This document shows positions 25,901 to 41,000 of a DNA stretch of 64,000 nucleotides, piece after piece. Position 1 is the stretch's first letter. Every line of letters starts with the position of its first letter. This DNA comes from Sciurus carolinensis. Its lineage: Eukaryota > Chordata > Mammalia > Rodentia > Sciuridae. The notes beneath the pieces were generated by a model. It did not search any database. It saw only the letters and a list, made by a program, of their open reading frames with translations, and was not told the DNA's origin. Where the stretch lies: assembly GCF_902686445.1 (NCBI RefSeq), contig NC_062213.1, forward strand, positions 56,307,268 through 56,371,267, given 5' to 3'. Made by a program: the position numbers and the translations under genes.

Positions 25901-28900
25901 CCTTGTCTTTAATGTCTTTCTTTACAAATGTGGAAAGGAAAAATAATTGTGAGCCATCAGGTAGCAAACTATGCCTCAGCTATACTTGGCATACCTACAA
26001 CATCATCAAACATTTTGATGACTGAATTAGATGAAGATAATTTTGTTGATAATGACAGTTACTATTGTCAAGTGCTTCAGGGGCCAGGCTTGGTGCTGAT
26101 GTCTGATTTGCATTAAGTCATTTAAACTTCATAGCATCCCTGGGAGGAGATGCTAGTGTTAAATGAGGCTGAGAGAATCTAAGAGTCGGCTTGCCGGAGG
26201 CCACATGGATAGTGGAAGAGCCAGAAAGGAAAACAAACTAAGCATAATCCATCAGGATAGATCAAACCTAGAAGGTTGTGCTTCAGTGAAGTTCTCATGC
26301 CAGCTATTTGAAATGGGGGGAGGGAGGGAGGAAGGGAGGGGTTGTCTTTTTAAATCCTCTTTGCCTCGAGCCTCAGTCATAAGTCAGTTTTGTTTTTTAA
26401 TTCAGTTACTGTTATTAACTTGTTGGTATACATATGCAAAATCTAGGAACTTCATAATGAAAAATAGTGATGGTTTTTGATTTTCTCTTGAGTGTTCTGA
26501 GTATAAAGCATTTTCTTACAAATTCTGATCTACTCTAATTGCAGCTTAGTATATATTACATTATTTGTTAAAGCCTTAGACATACTGTGGATGTTGATAT
26601 ATTGGATGTGGCTGCTAATAACAACTCAGCCATGCTTCTTAAGAGACATTAATGTGCTGTTATTAGCACCAAATTCAAACTGTTTTGAGCAATAGGCAAT
26701 CAATAAGACCTAATAGCTAGACACAGCAAGTCAATAGCAAGATCTACAAAAATATTGATTTAATTATACCAAGAGCTATGAGAAGGAAGCAAATATAAGC
26801 AAGCTTTTGCAAGTGATCTTGCTAGCAGGGCATTTCCATTTGGGCACTCACCATCATAAGTGTAGATGTTGATGTTGCGAGGTTCCGGGTAGAAGCAAGA
26901 GCAGATCAGTGACAGCATGGACAGCTCCTTCATTTTTTCCTTGTAGGCTGAGAAGAAAGACTCAAGTTAGGACCTTTTGTTTTTTGAATTTCTTCTTAAT
27001 GCTTCTCTAAATTTAAAATAATAATTATAGCATACTGCAGAATGAATACTGCCAGGTCCACTGCTTTGCTTTCTTTCACAATGAATAAACATGTCGAGGG
27101 CTGGGGTTGTGGCTCAGTGGTAGAGCTCTTGCCTAGCATGCATGAGGCATTAGGAATGATTCTCAGCACCGCATATAAATAAAAATAAATAAATAAAGGT
27201 CTGTTGACAACTAAATAAATATTTTTAAAAATGTCGACAAAGCCCTGAGAAGTATATTCCTTATTACAGAGGACATGAATTGCATAGTATAGCAAGTTAG
27301 TTAAGAAATGAAAGGGTGTTAGATGGAAAAGGGAAGGAATTAAGATCCAGTAGGATAGGAGGGAAAAATAGGAAAGATATAAGGGAAACAGATTCAATTA
27401 GCAGAGAGACAGAACTGTTCTAGAAAACATAAAAGCAAGTCTATTGTATGAAAGCAAGATTCAGGAAGGTTCAGCCTGAACCATCACATACTCATTTGGG
27501 GATGGTCAGAGAACTAAGGTACTAAGCAGAAACATCCTTTAGGGACATTTTCTTGCTGCTTTCTACCATCCTCAAGTACATTGTCTTACCTCTTCCTCTT
27601 CTCACAACTACTGGGTTGTGAGATGTGACAGGAACTCCTTTCCTGCCTCTGAAACCCAGTTGCCAAGCAGCTGCAGGACTGCAGAGTGTGCTGGCCCTCA
27701 CTCCCCGTCTCCATTACATTTTCTCCTTTCTTGTTGAGAAAGCCTCCTACTTCCTGGGTAAACTTGGCGAGCATCTCACTACTATTGGTTTTAAACAGTC
27801 AGAAGGGGATAAGAAAGCAGGACCCTTTCACCTTTGTTGATATCTAATTAGTGAAATCAATAAATGAAGGAAAGCGGAAGAAAAGAGGCATGAGAAAATA
27901 AGGCATGAACAGAGGGCATGACCTAGCACACTGCACTTAACAGGTAACGTTTGCATCTTGGCAGGGTCATTTCATCAGCACTGTAACCCAAGGGAAAGTG
28001 GGTACCTTAGGAAGGAAGGAATTCCTAGAAGATGGATTTGGACATTATTGGCAGGTGCATCTTCTTTTGGTCATTAAGATACTGATTCAATAATTAAATG
28101 TTTAGAGTCACAAAATGTTAGACTGAGAAGTTTCCATGAGAAAGTAGGAAACCAAGCCCCAAAGAGGCCCAAGTCACACATGGGCATGGATGAAGATGGG
28201 GTCTCTGGAAAACTGTAGTAAGTTAATCAATCTATCTCAAGATTACTGAGAGTTTTCTAGCTCTACCATTTAGGATGAGATCCAATAGGCCACAGTCAGG
28301 GCTGAGAATGTTGGCATATTGTTGAACCAGACACAAAGATCAAATATTTTCAGTCTTATATAATTCAATCTAACATGTCCAGAGGACCTGCTAAAAGAAC
28401 CTCTGCTGCTTATTTCCTTAAAATAAACCACACGATTTGCCATGTGCCTTAAAAGTCCTTGCCATAACCCATTCTGAGGAACTTTATTAAATGCCTTTGC
28501 AATTTTAGAGACTGAATCATACTTCTTTGTCTTATTTATTTAGTTAATGAAATTCCATCCCTTATAAAGACCTAAGCAGATCTTTACATGGATGTTCAAT
28601 GTAAATCACAATTTCTATCAGAGGATAGCACATTTGGTGGTTTAATACATTTAATTCCATGAGCTGACTGAAAATAATAACATCCAGGCTTTTTAGGCTA
28701 GTGGTAAGTTTTTTGTAAGAAAATGCAATATGGTATCCAACAAAACATTTTGCAAAATTAAATATACAGTTAGCCTTCTATATCTGTGGGTTCTACATTC
28801 ATGGATTCAACCAAAAAGTGATGGAAAATATTCAAAATAAAAATTGCTTCTGGGCTGAACACATATAGACCCTTTTCAGTAATCTATAGATGATTTAAAA

Positions 28901-31900
28901 TATGTGAGAGAATGTGTAGGTTTTATGCAAATACACCATTTTAAACGAGGCACATGAGCAACTGCAGATTTTGGTATTCACATAGGTCCTGGAACCACTC
29001 TCCAATGCATACTGAAGGATGAATGTATATTACAGGCATGTTTATAGATATCAACTTCATTAAGAAATAATTCAAACAAAAAACAGAAGATTTTACAACT
29101 CATAAAGTACTAAGTTTAAATTTGTAGAAGAATTTCTACTGAATTTAATGAATTTCTACCAAAGAGAATGCTCCTCAATAACTGTCCTTAGTTTCTTGGA
29201 ATTTAAATTCAGTGATTTTCAGTAAGACCATTGCCCCAACTGTGCTTGAGAAGCTAGCGAAGAGAGGGGAGTATAAAGACTGTCAGGGACCAACACATTT
29301 AGAGCCCTATGCATAATGAACAACCTTTGCTGTTTTTGGACTGAATGTTTGTATCTACCCCTTCACCCCATTCATATGTTCAAATTTGATACCCAACCTG
29401 AGGATATTTAAAAGTGAGGTCTTGCAAAGTAATTAGGTCATCCAGGTAAAGCCCTCAGAAATGACTCCCTTACAAAAGGTCAGAAAGTTAGCTCAATCTC
29501 TTACTGCCATGTGAGGATACAAGAAATTAGGAGCCAGGTGCGGTGGCACATGCCTGTAATCCTTTTCACTGCCCAAAGTGTCCGGGCTTAGCCATTCTGA
29601 TCATTTTAGCAACAGGGAGTGGTTGAACACTTTGAAAGGGGGAGAGATCTCACAAGAACCTTTTTGGAGAGATTTTTTTTTCTGACCTTTTTATGCAGGA
29701 AAGACCAGGAGGCATATTAAGAAACAAATGAATACGAGTCAGCAGGGAAGATGGCGTGGCTTGGGATGCAAAGGAGAAAGAAAAAAGATGCAAGAGACCT
29801 TAGGAAAGAAGTGCTGGTAGGAATGAATGATTGAATTTGGGGATAAGGATCTACAAGAGTGTGGAGGGAATAGGGTGAAAGATCCCCAGAAGTTTTCCAG
29901 AGAAAATGTCTCTAAGCTGAGGCTGGTCAGATGGTTTGATTTGAGGAATATAGGATGAGGGAGGGCTAGACAGAGAAATATAAATAATTTGGATATTAAA
30001 AAAAAGTTAGCTACGAAAGAATCCCCAGCAAATGCAAAGGACTATGAGAAACATGCTAATAAGATTTCACTATTGATATTTCATACTTTGAAAGGACAAT
30101 CGTTTCTTTAGATTAGTGTATGGAAAACAACATATATTGATCTTTTCACTACATTCCAATACCAAGCAGTGTTGAATGTGTTTGCAAAAATGTGGGAGGA
30201 GATAGGTAATTCCATACTCTCTTTTTAAATGGTTGGTTGCATTTGCTATTAAACTATTAATGTTTGCAAGTAAATGCATTTCTCTAGTGAATTCATTTAA
30301 AATTCATCCCACATGAAGTATAATGATTCTATAGCAATAGTCACTTAACCTAATGATGTGTAAACACTAATTGTATTATTCCATTCTTCCAAATGGCTAC
30401 AATGAACCATGAGTTATAGTAACAGAGACTATTTATTGAGCACAAAGAATGTACTAAGGCATTTGCATGCAAATCCTTTAATCATTTCCACAATGCTATG
30501 AGAAAGGTACTATAATTAGTGCAAATTGACAGATGGAAAAAAAGATTTAAGGGAGTTTGAACAACTTGCCTAAAGTCTGATGGATTTCAAAGTGTGATAT
30601 TTAGTTTGAATGTAGGTCTGTCTGACTCTATGTGCCTTGTTCTCAATACTCTTTAGTCCCCCAATAATTTGCTCAGATGTTTTAGCACCAACTTCACTGT
30701 CTACATATATTTTTTAACAATAATAACATTTTTTACTAATTTTTAAAGCAAAGTGTCATATTGATTGTTAAGGTAAAATGTCTAAGATTTTTTCTCTTTC
30801 CAATTTTATTTGGACTTTGCTCCTTAGTTCTCACATGTGAATCATTGACTACATGGCTATATGTAGGTACAATAGTCCATTGATATGCATGGGGGATTGT
30901 TCTAGGACCACCTCCCCCAGTGCCAAAATCTGAGGATGCTCAAGAGCCTTATACCAAATAGTGTATTCAGAAGTGAAACTGATCAAATTGTGACATATGT
31001 ATGTGCAAATATGCCACAAATGAAACTGGCTATTCTGTATTAACTACTATGCACCAATATGAATTAAATAATCAAAAATAAAATGGCATAGTATTTGACA
31101 ATAACCAAACACATTTTCCTGAATGCTTTAAATGATCTCTAGATTGTTTATAATACCTAAGCAAGGTCAATGTAAATGCTAATAAATATTTGTTATTCTG
31201 CATTTTTGGGGGGGACTAATGATAAGAAAAAAGTCCGTACAAGTTCAGTACAGATGAATTTTTTAAAAAAATTTCAATTCACAGTTGAATCTATGAATGC
31301 AAGACCTATGAATACAGAGGTTCACCTGTTACATGCTGTGTAAACTTTTCGATATGTGGATTATACTTGGGTAATACGTGTTGGTACAGAGATGACCAGA
31401 GACCTCAGGAATAGTTTCTCAAAATATGCAGATTCAGTAATCAGACTTGATTTTGGGATAAATTAAGACAGTAAAGAGAATTGTTTACTTGGTAAAATAA
31501 AATATACACACACATGTATTTCCCTGATTATTCTAAACGTGAACTCTGAGCTCTTTGCTCATTTTCAAATACATCTTAATTTTATAAATATCCTGTTTTA
31601 AGAAGAAAATAATATATATTAGTCATGACATTATGCTCCATTATTTTTTAAAGGCCTAAACAATTAGAAGGAAGTGTCTTAAAAATTTTCAATTTTCCAC
31701 TTCATTTGGCTTATGTGGGAAGAACCATTAATTTGAGTTCTCACACATATTGTTTTGTTGTTATTTAATTTGTAATTGGTGGTATCATTGACATTTCTTC
31801 TGTTTATTCATTTTGTACAAATGTTTGAGTCCTTAGCTTTGCCTTATGTTGAGTGTGTTCTGACTTTGTCCTGACACACTGGCATTCTTGGAGACCATAA

Positions 31901-34900
31901 GGATGCATTTGGAGGACTGGATGGCTGCCCTGTGGCCTGTTTTAGGTGGATGTCACTGAAGAACGCCTGGGGTCTGCTAACACATGCCTTTTCTCTTTTT
32001 CTTTTCTTTTGTTCCCTGGGATCATATTAGTCTAAGCAGGGAGGTTTTCTTCATAAGTCCCAAAAGAGTCACTTTGGATTCAACATAAATTTCTTTTGAA
32101 ACGTCTCTGGGGAGATAGCAAAGGATATGAAATGTAGGATGAAAGTCTCTTGCACTTGGTTTTACAGCAATTATCTTTGCATGCTTTTTGAAAGAAAGGA
32201 CAAAAGCCCTTTGCTTGAACTGTGATCAATTCATATGAACAATGACAAAACCATTTTTATTTTTTCAGGAAGAAAACTATCATTTCCAGGCAGAGGTGTC
32301 TTTAGTACCTGGCACTTGAGAAGAGCTATGGACCCTACTTGCTTGGCAGTCTTCAACTGGTGCCAAGGATTTAAAAGGACAACAGACAATGGGAGGAACA
32401 ACACTCTCTGCTAATTGGTTCTGAAAAGAACTAAGACTTACATCTGCATTGTGCCACACTGCTGCTCTCCTACTTCTGTCACTTCTCTCTTTTTTTCCAC
32501 TACCTAAGTCTTTAACATAGATAGGAATCAGCTACCTGTAGCTCTTTTAGATTCTTCTTTTCCCCATTTCATAAATTTAAGTTCCTGGTGCTTGTTTTAA
32601 CTGGGTTGTGACCACACTGTGTCTTTCTTGGGTAGTTTGCCTGATTTGGAGTCCTATAATTTAAGGTCAGATTATTATTATTGTTGTTATAATTATTACT
32701 ACTCTCATATGTCATCTCATTTAGAAATATTTTGGGGAGTTCCATCACTGTGATATTTTTCTTTAAAGGTGAAAGTGAATAACAATTTTATTTTAAATAC
32801 GTCTTACATACTATATTGGCTCAAATTTGGAGCATAAAAATATTTTGGTTGATGAATATGTAACTGAAGATGTGACATTTAGAAAGAAAAATAAATCACT
32901 CAGATTTTTAAAGACTTATTTTAACATCCCAGAAAATCACTGATATGAGGTAATGCTCTAGATATTTCTGCTGTGGTGATGTAATGCTAATTGGTTTAGC
33001 ATAAAATTAGATTCAATCTGCATTCATTCAACCCATCTCTCCCTTCAAGAATTATGGTCTCCCCAGCTAGGGAAGTTTTGAAAGATTCATATTTTGACCA
33101 ACCAAAGCATCCCAGTTTTTCTGTATATTATAGCTATCCAATCAAATAAAGGGACATTTAACAAGGTCAAAGCAGTACAACCCATCACTGGGTGTTACAG
33201 AAACATATGAGGCACTTAAATTTCAAAGGACTTTTAGCTTCAGTAAAATGGTGACAAGGAAAAGAAACTGGATGACATGAATCAGCTCCTGTGATCAACA
33301 GTATAATAGAAGCAGTAAATTGTCCCGACCTGGACCTTACCTTACTCCTGATCCCTTAAGCTCCTGCTGTGTTTAATGAGAGCTCCAATACATCATGCAG
33401 CGTCTTGTCTTTTTTTTTTTTTTTCCCTTCTCGATGAAAGAAATTATTATAGTCCTTGATGGAGACTAAACTGTGGCCAGAACTACACTGTAGTTTAAAG
33501 GAGCATTAGAAGTACTTAATCTGCTTCTGTGTCAAGATTTTATAGCCAAGCCTAATTCTGAGTACTGAGGGATCTCCCTCCTTCCTGATCCCCTAAATGC
33601 TACCAGGTAGTAGTAACAAGCCTTAAAGTGATAGCTAGGTTGGTTGGTACTTAAAATGAAGCAAAGCCTAGGTGATAAAACCAGTCTGTTCATCTGGACA
33701 TGGAGAGATGGCTCTAAGGATGACTTTGCTCTTCCTTCTGCGGTTCCCTGAGCCAGGAGGCTCCTGCTCAAGGCTGCTATTGCATTTTCTGGGTTGATTC
33801 TCCAAAATGGCTGAACATGGCTCACATAATAATTCAGCAAAACTCACACTTCTTATGCAGAATGATCATCACATTTCTGGAGCCAATATTCAGAGTGACG
33901 AATATTTTAGTCACCAATGATAAGAATGTTAGTTTCTGGCTCACTTTGTTATAATAGGTTTTCTCCAGAAAGTAAGCCCTGAATTCTACTTCACATGAAT
34001 TTTAGAATTTAGTGTGACTTCACGGAAGGCTATATATATGGCAGATTACCTATTATGTTCTCAGTGAAAGCAGGAACTTTCAGAGATGGAAAGTGCAAGA
34101 CTTTCATCACAGTGAAAGAAAAAATCGTAAAATCCCAGTGACTTTATCTCATTTCATGGGCCAGGTGACTTTTTCATTTGAATTAACCAGTGGTTTGAAT
34201 ACGGAAGATAATTCACTTACTGAATTCAAAGGAATCCTATTTATCATCACAGGATGGGGTTGACTATCTTCAGATAATGGAATATGTTAATTTATAAAGA
34301 ACACTGGGAAGAAACAGAGTCAAATTAAGCAGGAACCCTGCAGTAATTTCTGCAATAGGCCTTATTGCTTATATTCTGATTTAATTCTTCTATCAATCTG
34401 GAAATTCCCTGAACGTTCAAAGCACATTTCTTGAAGAGTTTGCATGTAAACCTCTACTTTCTTAAACTGGTACAAGTGGTTCACTGTATTACAAGAAGTC
34501 CATGTCATTGTTTTAGTTCTCAGTGTGTCATAGAAAACCCATGCTATGTACAAACCCATGCTATGTACAATAAATATCAATCATGAATAAAATACATATT
34601 TTAACTTAGTGTTATCACCAAATAATATTTATCATGTTTCTATAAAACAGAATTGTTATCTAGTACAAATTGTACTTATGGTAGTCTTCCTAAACGTTTT
34701 CCTAGGAAATGAATGGTAATTAAGTAATTAATAAAAGATAAGTATTTCAGATAAAGGTCACAACAGTCTCATGTAGGAGCCAGCAGTTTACTTGTCTACC
34801 CAAACATGAAGCTTTGTAAAATGCACAGTATGTAGCATTTACTCAATAGTGTCCTCAGTGCTGGGTTTTCAAAATCACATTGATTGTATTTTTAACTATT

Positions 34901-34986
34901 CATTGAAAAATTGATGATGCACCTGGTACAAAACTAAATAATTGGTTAAGATTTTCCACTGAATGAAAACAAGTTCTGTGACTTGT

Positions 34987-35026
<40 letters not shown>

Positions 35027-38000
35027 CACATATACATGCTTTTTAAAAATATGAAATATAAATACTGTCAAGGTTTATAATTATCTGATGTCAAAAAAGC
35101 AGAAGCAGTAATTTTGTTTTTGAGCAACAATTTTGTTTCTGGCAGTATGAGAGTGACAGAGCCTGAGATGAGTGTAGAGCATCTTACTATCGCTTCCATG
35201 ATGCAATTATCTTCAGCATCCATTTCAGAGACAGCTGAATCGGGTGAAGGACAATCTTCAGGTTAACCCAGATAAGCCACTGAGCAGTGCTTTTGCGTTT
35301 TGGAATTCCAATATTACTTCAAGCTTTGTCATGTGAGGACTCATTTTCTGAAATAGTTCCCATCAAATCATACTCTAGAATTTTAGTATAATTTTCTGCC
35401 AGGAACCTAAAGCAATATATAGAGCAAGTAAGTAATGCATCTGAAGCCTTTGCATTCTAGTTGGTTTGTGTCATCCAGTTTATGTTATAAACAGAATGAA
35501 AATGTGAAAGGCAACTTAGTCTAGGATAAATTTTCCAAATTTTATTAGTTTTTTTTTCTGGATTTTTTTTCCCTTTTTCTTTTTGGGTACTAGGGATTGA
35601 ACCTAGGTCCTTGAGCATGCTAGGCAAGTGCTTTACTACTGAGCTACACGCTTAGGTTTTTTTTTTTTTTGAGACAGGATCTCATTCAGTTGTCCAGGCT
35701 GGCCTCAAACTTATAATTCTCCTGCCTCAGCTTCCTGAGTAGCTGGGATTGCAGGCATATGGCAAGGTACCTAGTTTGTTTGGATGTTTGGAAATAAAAG
35801 CTTTAAGAAGTGACCATTTTCACATATCGTCAAAGAAACATTTGTCAAAGGAAGACATACAAAAATCCAAAAGGTAAATAAGCAAATGTGTTCAACATCA
35901 CTAAGCATCAAAAACCACAATGAGATATCTTCTCTCACCTGTTAGAGAGGCTATTATAAAAAAAAAAGACAAAAGATAACATGTGTTGGTAAGGATGTGG
36001 AGAAAAGGGAACCCTTGTACACTGTGGGTGTAATGCAATTAGTACAGCCATTACAGAAAACAGTATAGAGGTTCCTAAATTAAAAACAGTAGGATTCAGG
36101 AATCCTACTTATGGTTATGTATTAAAAAAATGAATCTGTATGTTGAAGAGACATCTGACTTTTAAGTTCATCGCAGCACTATTAACAAAAGCCAAGATAT
36201 GGTATCAACCTAAATGTCCATAATGTGTGCACCCACACACACTCACACACTGGTAAACTATTTAGTTTTAAAAAAAGGAAAACTCTGTCACTGAGGACAA
36301 ATGAATGAACCTGGAAGACAAATTTAGTGAAATAAGCCAGGCATAGAAAGATAAAAATTATATGTAAGTTGAACTTACAGAAGCAGATAGTAGAATTGGG
36401 TTACCAGGGCTTGGTATAGGGGTGGAGGAATAAGGAGAGGTTGTTCCAAGGGTACAAAGTCTCAAATGGCATGAACACATTCTGGAGATTCACTATACAA
36501 CATGGTGACCAGTTAGTAATAACGTATTTTTTTTTACCTGAAACTTGTTAAAAGAGTAGGTCTTAAAGTATAAATTTAATGAAGGAAAGAAATGGTCATT
36601 TCCGATGGCACAAAAGTTTTGCATGCTTGTGCTATGATAAATGAAGTTTTGTTATTATTCTAGGCTCAGTTATCACTTTGCCTTTAGCAAATGGTCACAG
36701 AGAAGATGAGGTCATTGAAAACTGGATTTGATTTACTTGAAACAAGCAACTACATAGCACAGAAAAGACAGAAAGATTTAAAAAGTAATTATATTCTTTT
36801 GCAGGTTAATTTCAAAAAATGCTTAAAATAAGGTTGTTAAAATAAAGGTAAAAATAAGAATTCCAGTGAGATCAGGAACATTTGTTCACACCTTGAAGAA
36901 ATATATTGTAAAGAGTGTTTTTTATTTTTTTTAACTATGGAATTTTAATCTTCCTTTTATATGATAACTGGTTTATTTGGTTTGGTTTAAATTATCTTTC
37001 CAAATAGTTACCTTGAGTTCATTAATAATAACTATTAATAACTTTGCATTTTATCTTGTGCAATTAGAATCACCAGTCATAGCATCTTGTACCTGGAAGG
37101 AACAGTAGAAATCCTCTAATGATATTCTGATTTTATAGACAAAGAAATCAGACCTAAAAACCTTTATTTCTGCAACGCTGCTCCTCGACCCTTCGGGGGT
37201 GGTTGGTGGTGGAGCAGTAGTAGTAGCAGGGACAGATCGGCCAACAAAGTGGGAAAGAGATGTGACTGGAATGATGGTAGGCTTTAAAAGAAAATCAGTA
37301 TTTTTATTTGATATTTGACTTTTTTCTCCTGTTTCTAAATCTGCTAGTACATTTTTAGTATCGGGCAATAAAAAACAAAACAAAACAAAACACAACTTCT
37401 TTTGCTTTGTGGGAGACCCCTCTAGTCTAAAATCTCTTCCCGAGCACTTGGAGCAGCCTTTCAAGGATGTCACATTTTTCAGTCCTTCTTGGGAAGGATA
37501 GTCTTCAGTCTGTGAAGACCATGCTTCAAATTTGGGTAATAATTTGGGGGCAAATCCAGAAGCGTGGCACTCTTTGCGACTTAGTCTAACCATTGCCATA
37601 TATGTGCAATTTTTAATGCTTTCAGAATTTCTCCAGTTAAAAAATTTTCATTAAAAACAATATTTCCCTTTGATTTTACAAAAACATGTTGCTTCTATCT
37701 TAGATACAAGCACAAGTCTGGATTAATCTCCTGCTATACAGAGGAAAATAAGCATCAAGTGGTGATTGACTTAAATAACCTTTAAGGACTTTGAGGACTT
37801 CAGATGCTTTATTCTGTGACTTATGTCAGTCACATCATGTCACTTAACTTCTCTGGACTCCTTTTTATCATTTATAATTAGTTCCTCAATGCTTTGGGAT
37901 TTGAATTCTACATATTTAGCAAACTTTGCTTTTTAAGTAATTTTCCCATTACATACACATTCATCTTTTTGTGTTTTCTTCAGTAAGAGCTTTCTTTACC

Positions 38001-41000
38001 TTACTTTAGACAAGTCATTTTATGATGCCTCATATTAAAGAAAAGGGAAACTTTATCTTCATATTTTTGCTTTGTAAATTATTTCTTCTTTCTGAATCTT
38101 AGTATTTCATAACCATTTACATGGTAGACATAAAATATTATATCTAATGTGACAAATGATTCATGAAGCAAAGCTTGTCTTGAATTTCAAATTATTAAAC
38201 TATCAGGGCAAATTATAATTTCCCCCATATTACATGAAAGGTCTATTTTTGGCTTCAAATATTCTTTTCTCACAGTGAGGTAGAGTAAGTGATGCATAAA
38301 ATATAAGCTTTTTGGATGCCATCTGGAACTCTCTTTGAATTTCTAAGAGTCATTCTTAAGAGAAGGATTACATGTTGGGGTAACTGGCTGAGAGAGACTG
38401 GAATAATTTATATACTTTATCTGTGGCAGCAAATACCATATTTATTGGCCCTAAAATTTTTCAACAAAAATGAAAGAAGAAATAAATCAAGTCTTTGACC
38501 TGCATAGGATTATGTGAATTAGAATTTGGCATTAAAAAAATCACAACTTGGAAATCCAAACTACCTAAGGGCACAATATTGGTTCCCCTTTATGTTCCAT
38601 TTTCTCTGGATTAAATATTATTCATAAAAAAATAACTTGTGGTTTGGAACATTGCTTACATCCTCAAAAATTTAACAGAGTTGTAATAGATAGAGTAGGA
38701 CAGATGTCATATGGACTTGGATGCAGGGATGACTTCTAAATCTCTCCAGTCATTGAGAATGCAGTTCAAAAGGCTGGGTTTGTATATCTCTAGAAACAGA
38801 ATCAAACTTAATGGTTTCTATTGCAAAAGCCTTGTGGTGACTGGTCTTCCAGGATAGTCTTCTTCCTGAATTGTTTCACATAGGTTAGCTTGCATTCCTC
38901 AATTGCTTTGTTTGCTGCTGGTCATTATTTCCTAACTCTATTTAAGTTTTTTGAGGGTGAGGGAAGATGTCTAAAAGCCTTTACTGTTTCTGTATTTCCC
39001 CTGAATGTGAGTTTACGCAACAGTTAGCAGGTGTTCTATAAATGCTTTTCCACTGTTGCTGACTGTTGTGGAGCAGGGAGGGAATCAGCAGCAAAAGAGC
39101 TGTTGATTCTCTGAGTGACCCATTTGACTTCCTCATAGAGACTAAGTTTAGGGTGGGGCTTAATATCCCAGATGTAGGAGCTGAGAGAGCTCAGATCTTT
39201 GTTCCATGAAATTCAGTAGCTTTGCATTATGCTGTGGACTCGTGTTTTTGTACTTTGAAGTTACCTTCTCTTACTTGGTCCTTGTTCCCTAGCTGTGGTT
39301 TGCTGATAAGTTGAAAAAGACACTAGTTAATGGTATGACAATTATTTGGTTTACAGGCAAGTCTTAAGAAAGTCCTCCCACTTCTATCATTAGAAGGCAG
39401 CTTTGCATCAGCAACCAATTCTCTGTGCTGGGAGGAAAAAGAGGCAGGTGAAGGAATGTTGCTCTTAATGACTAGAGGTAAGTAAATACTACCCTAAGGT
39501 AAGGGAGAGAAAATAGGTAGGAATTGAAGACTTGTACTCCAGTTTGGGATCTCTCTGGTTTTAGACACCATATTAAACCTTTTGAATAAGAGTTTACTCA
39601 CAAAGTGTTTGCAAGACATTATTTTAAGGAATGAGTCAGGTAATGTGTGGAAAAACTGAAGTGCTGTACTGATGTAAGATATCCTTAATAAAGATTAGTT
39701 TTCTCCAAATGGATCATGATTTTTTGAGAGTGACCTTTTGAAGTTTTAAAGGACTTGGCCAGAGAAAAGTGTGTGGGTTTTTATTTCTTATAATTCTGCT
39801 TCTTTCCCTTACTTATTTCACCCTTATCATGAAACCACTGGGCACAACTAGAGCTCTTCTTTATATTCAGGGAGACCATATATAGTGGTTAACTAAATGG
39901 GCTCTGAGGCCAAACTGATTTATTTAAAATCCTGGCACTTTCACTTGTTGCCTGCATGTGACTTTACCTTCCTCCTTTTCTTACCTGTAAAAATGTGGAT
40001 GACACACCTTGTAAGGTTCTTGGCATGGTTACTATACTTAACACAGTATCCAATACATTATCAGTCAACAGTGTCATTACTGAGAGCCCCATATGTGCTG
40101 TAGGGACGACAAAGTAAGTGAAACCTGTATCTGGGCTAAAAGGAGCCCTTGGTATAACTGGATATAAGAGAAAGAAATGTCTTTATTGAAACAAAAAGTA
40201 AAACTTGCTCAAGATGAGGAAGCCAGGATGCAGTGCAGAGAGTGATGGATTGGAAACCTGGCTCCTGAATTTGTGATCCAGAGCAAGTCACATAACTTCC
40301 CTTGCCTTGTGTTTGCTTTTCTTGTCAAATAGAGATAACAAAACTGATCTTAGAGCTGCCATGAAAATTAAATGGAAAAAAAGTGCATAGTGGCCTGCAA
40401 CTTGTAATTGACTCATGCATAGTAGGTGAAGAATAAACTACAGGGAAGACAATAGCAAAAACTCCTAACAAGATGCTGTTTGGCTAATTGTTAGACAATA
40501 AACTCCCAAGAATTCACAGCAAGGAAAGATTAAGAAAAGTTAAGACTCGAGGTTGACTTGGGAAGCCTGCTGCTGTTCTGTCTTGGAAAGTGTGCCCTGC
40601 CTCAGAAGCAACTCTGAGAAGTCCTTTTGATATTGTAGCCGATTATCCTTTCTGTATTACCAAAGTTCACTTGTAAAGTGTATTAAAAATGAAAGAACTC
40701 TCATGTATTCATAGTTCATGTTTAAAAAACTCCTCCAAAAATGATAAAATTTGTATTTTTTATTACCAACATCCCAGCCAGAGAGACTGCATAGAACCCC
40801 CTTGCCTGGATTTGGCTACTGGTCCACGTAAGTAATAGGCAAGTGATGGAAAAAGAAAAAATGAATTTTATGCAATTTGATCAAACTGAGGAGAAGCAGC
40901 TGGTCAGCCAGGATCCAGGGAGGCTCCCTGGCTTGGTTGCCAGTAACAGTTTTCTGGGAAGAGTAACTTCATAGCTGTTTGCCATTTGTCAGAAGCAGTA

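Larger units (their letters stand above)
22495..26851 (-). other. STMN2: STMN2 intron 2 (4.4 kb)
   Basis: The intron runs from GTGAGT to TTCTTAG. It contains a (TG)n array at 22939-22977, an L1 3' fragment at about 23.34-23.79 kb, a MER2 element at 24.18-24.50 kb and a MIR at 26.05-26.25 kb. The remaining sequence, 24.5-26.0 and 26.3-26.8 kb, shows no recognisable feature. Confidence 0.9.

Noticed and set aside
26996..27397. 133-codon minus-strand frame before exon 2
   Set aside because: It runs through an ID SINE and its AT-rich tail, and the translation is low-complexity and hydrophobic.
33532..33840. 102-codon minus-strand frame in intron 1
   Set aside because: No family is recognised and the length is only slightly above chance expectation.
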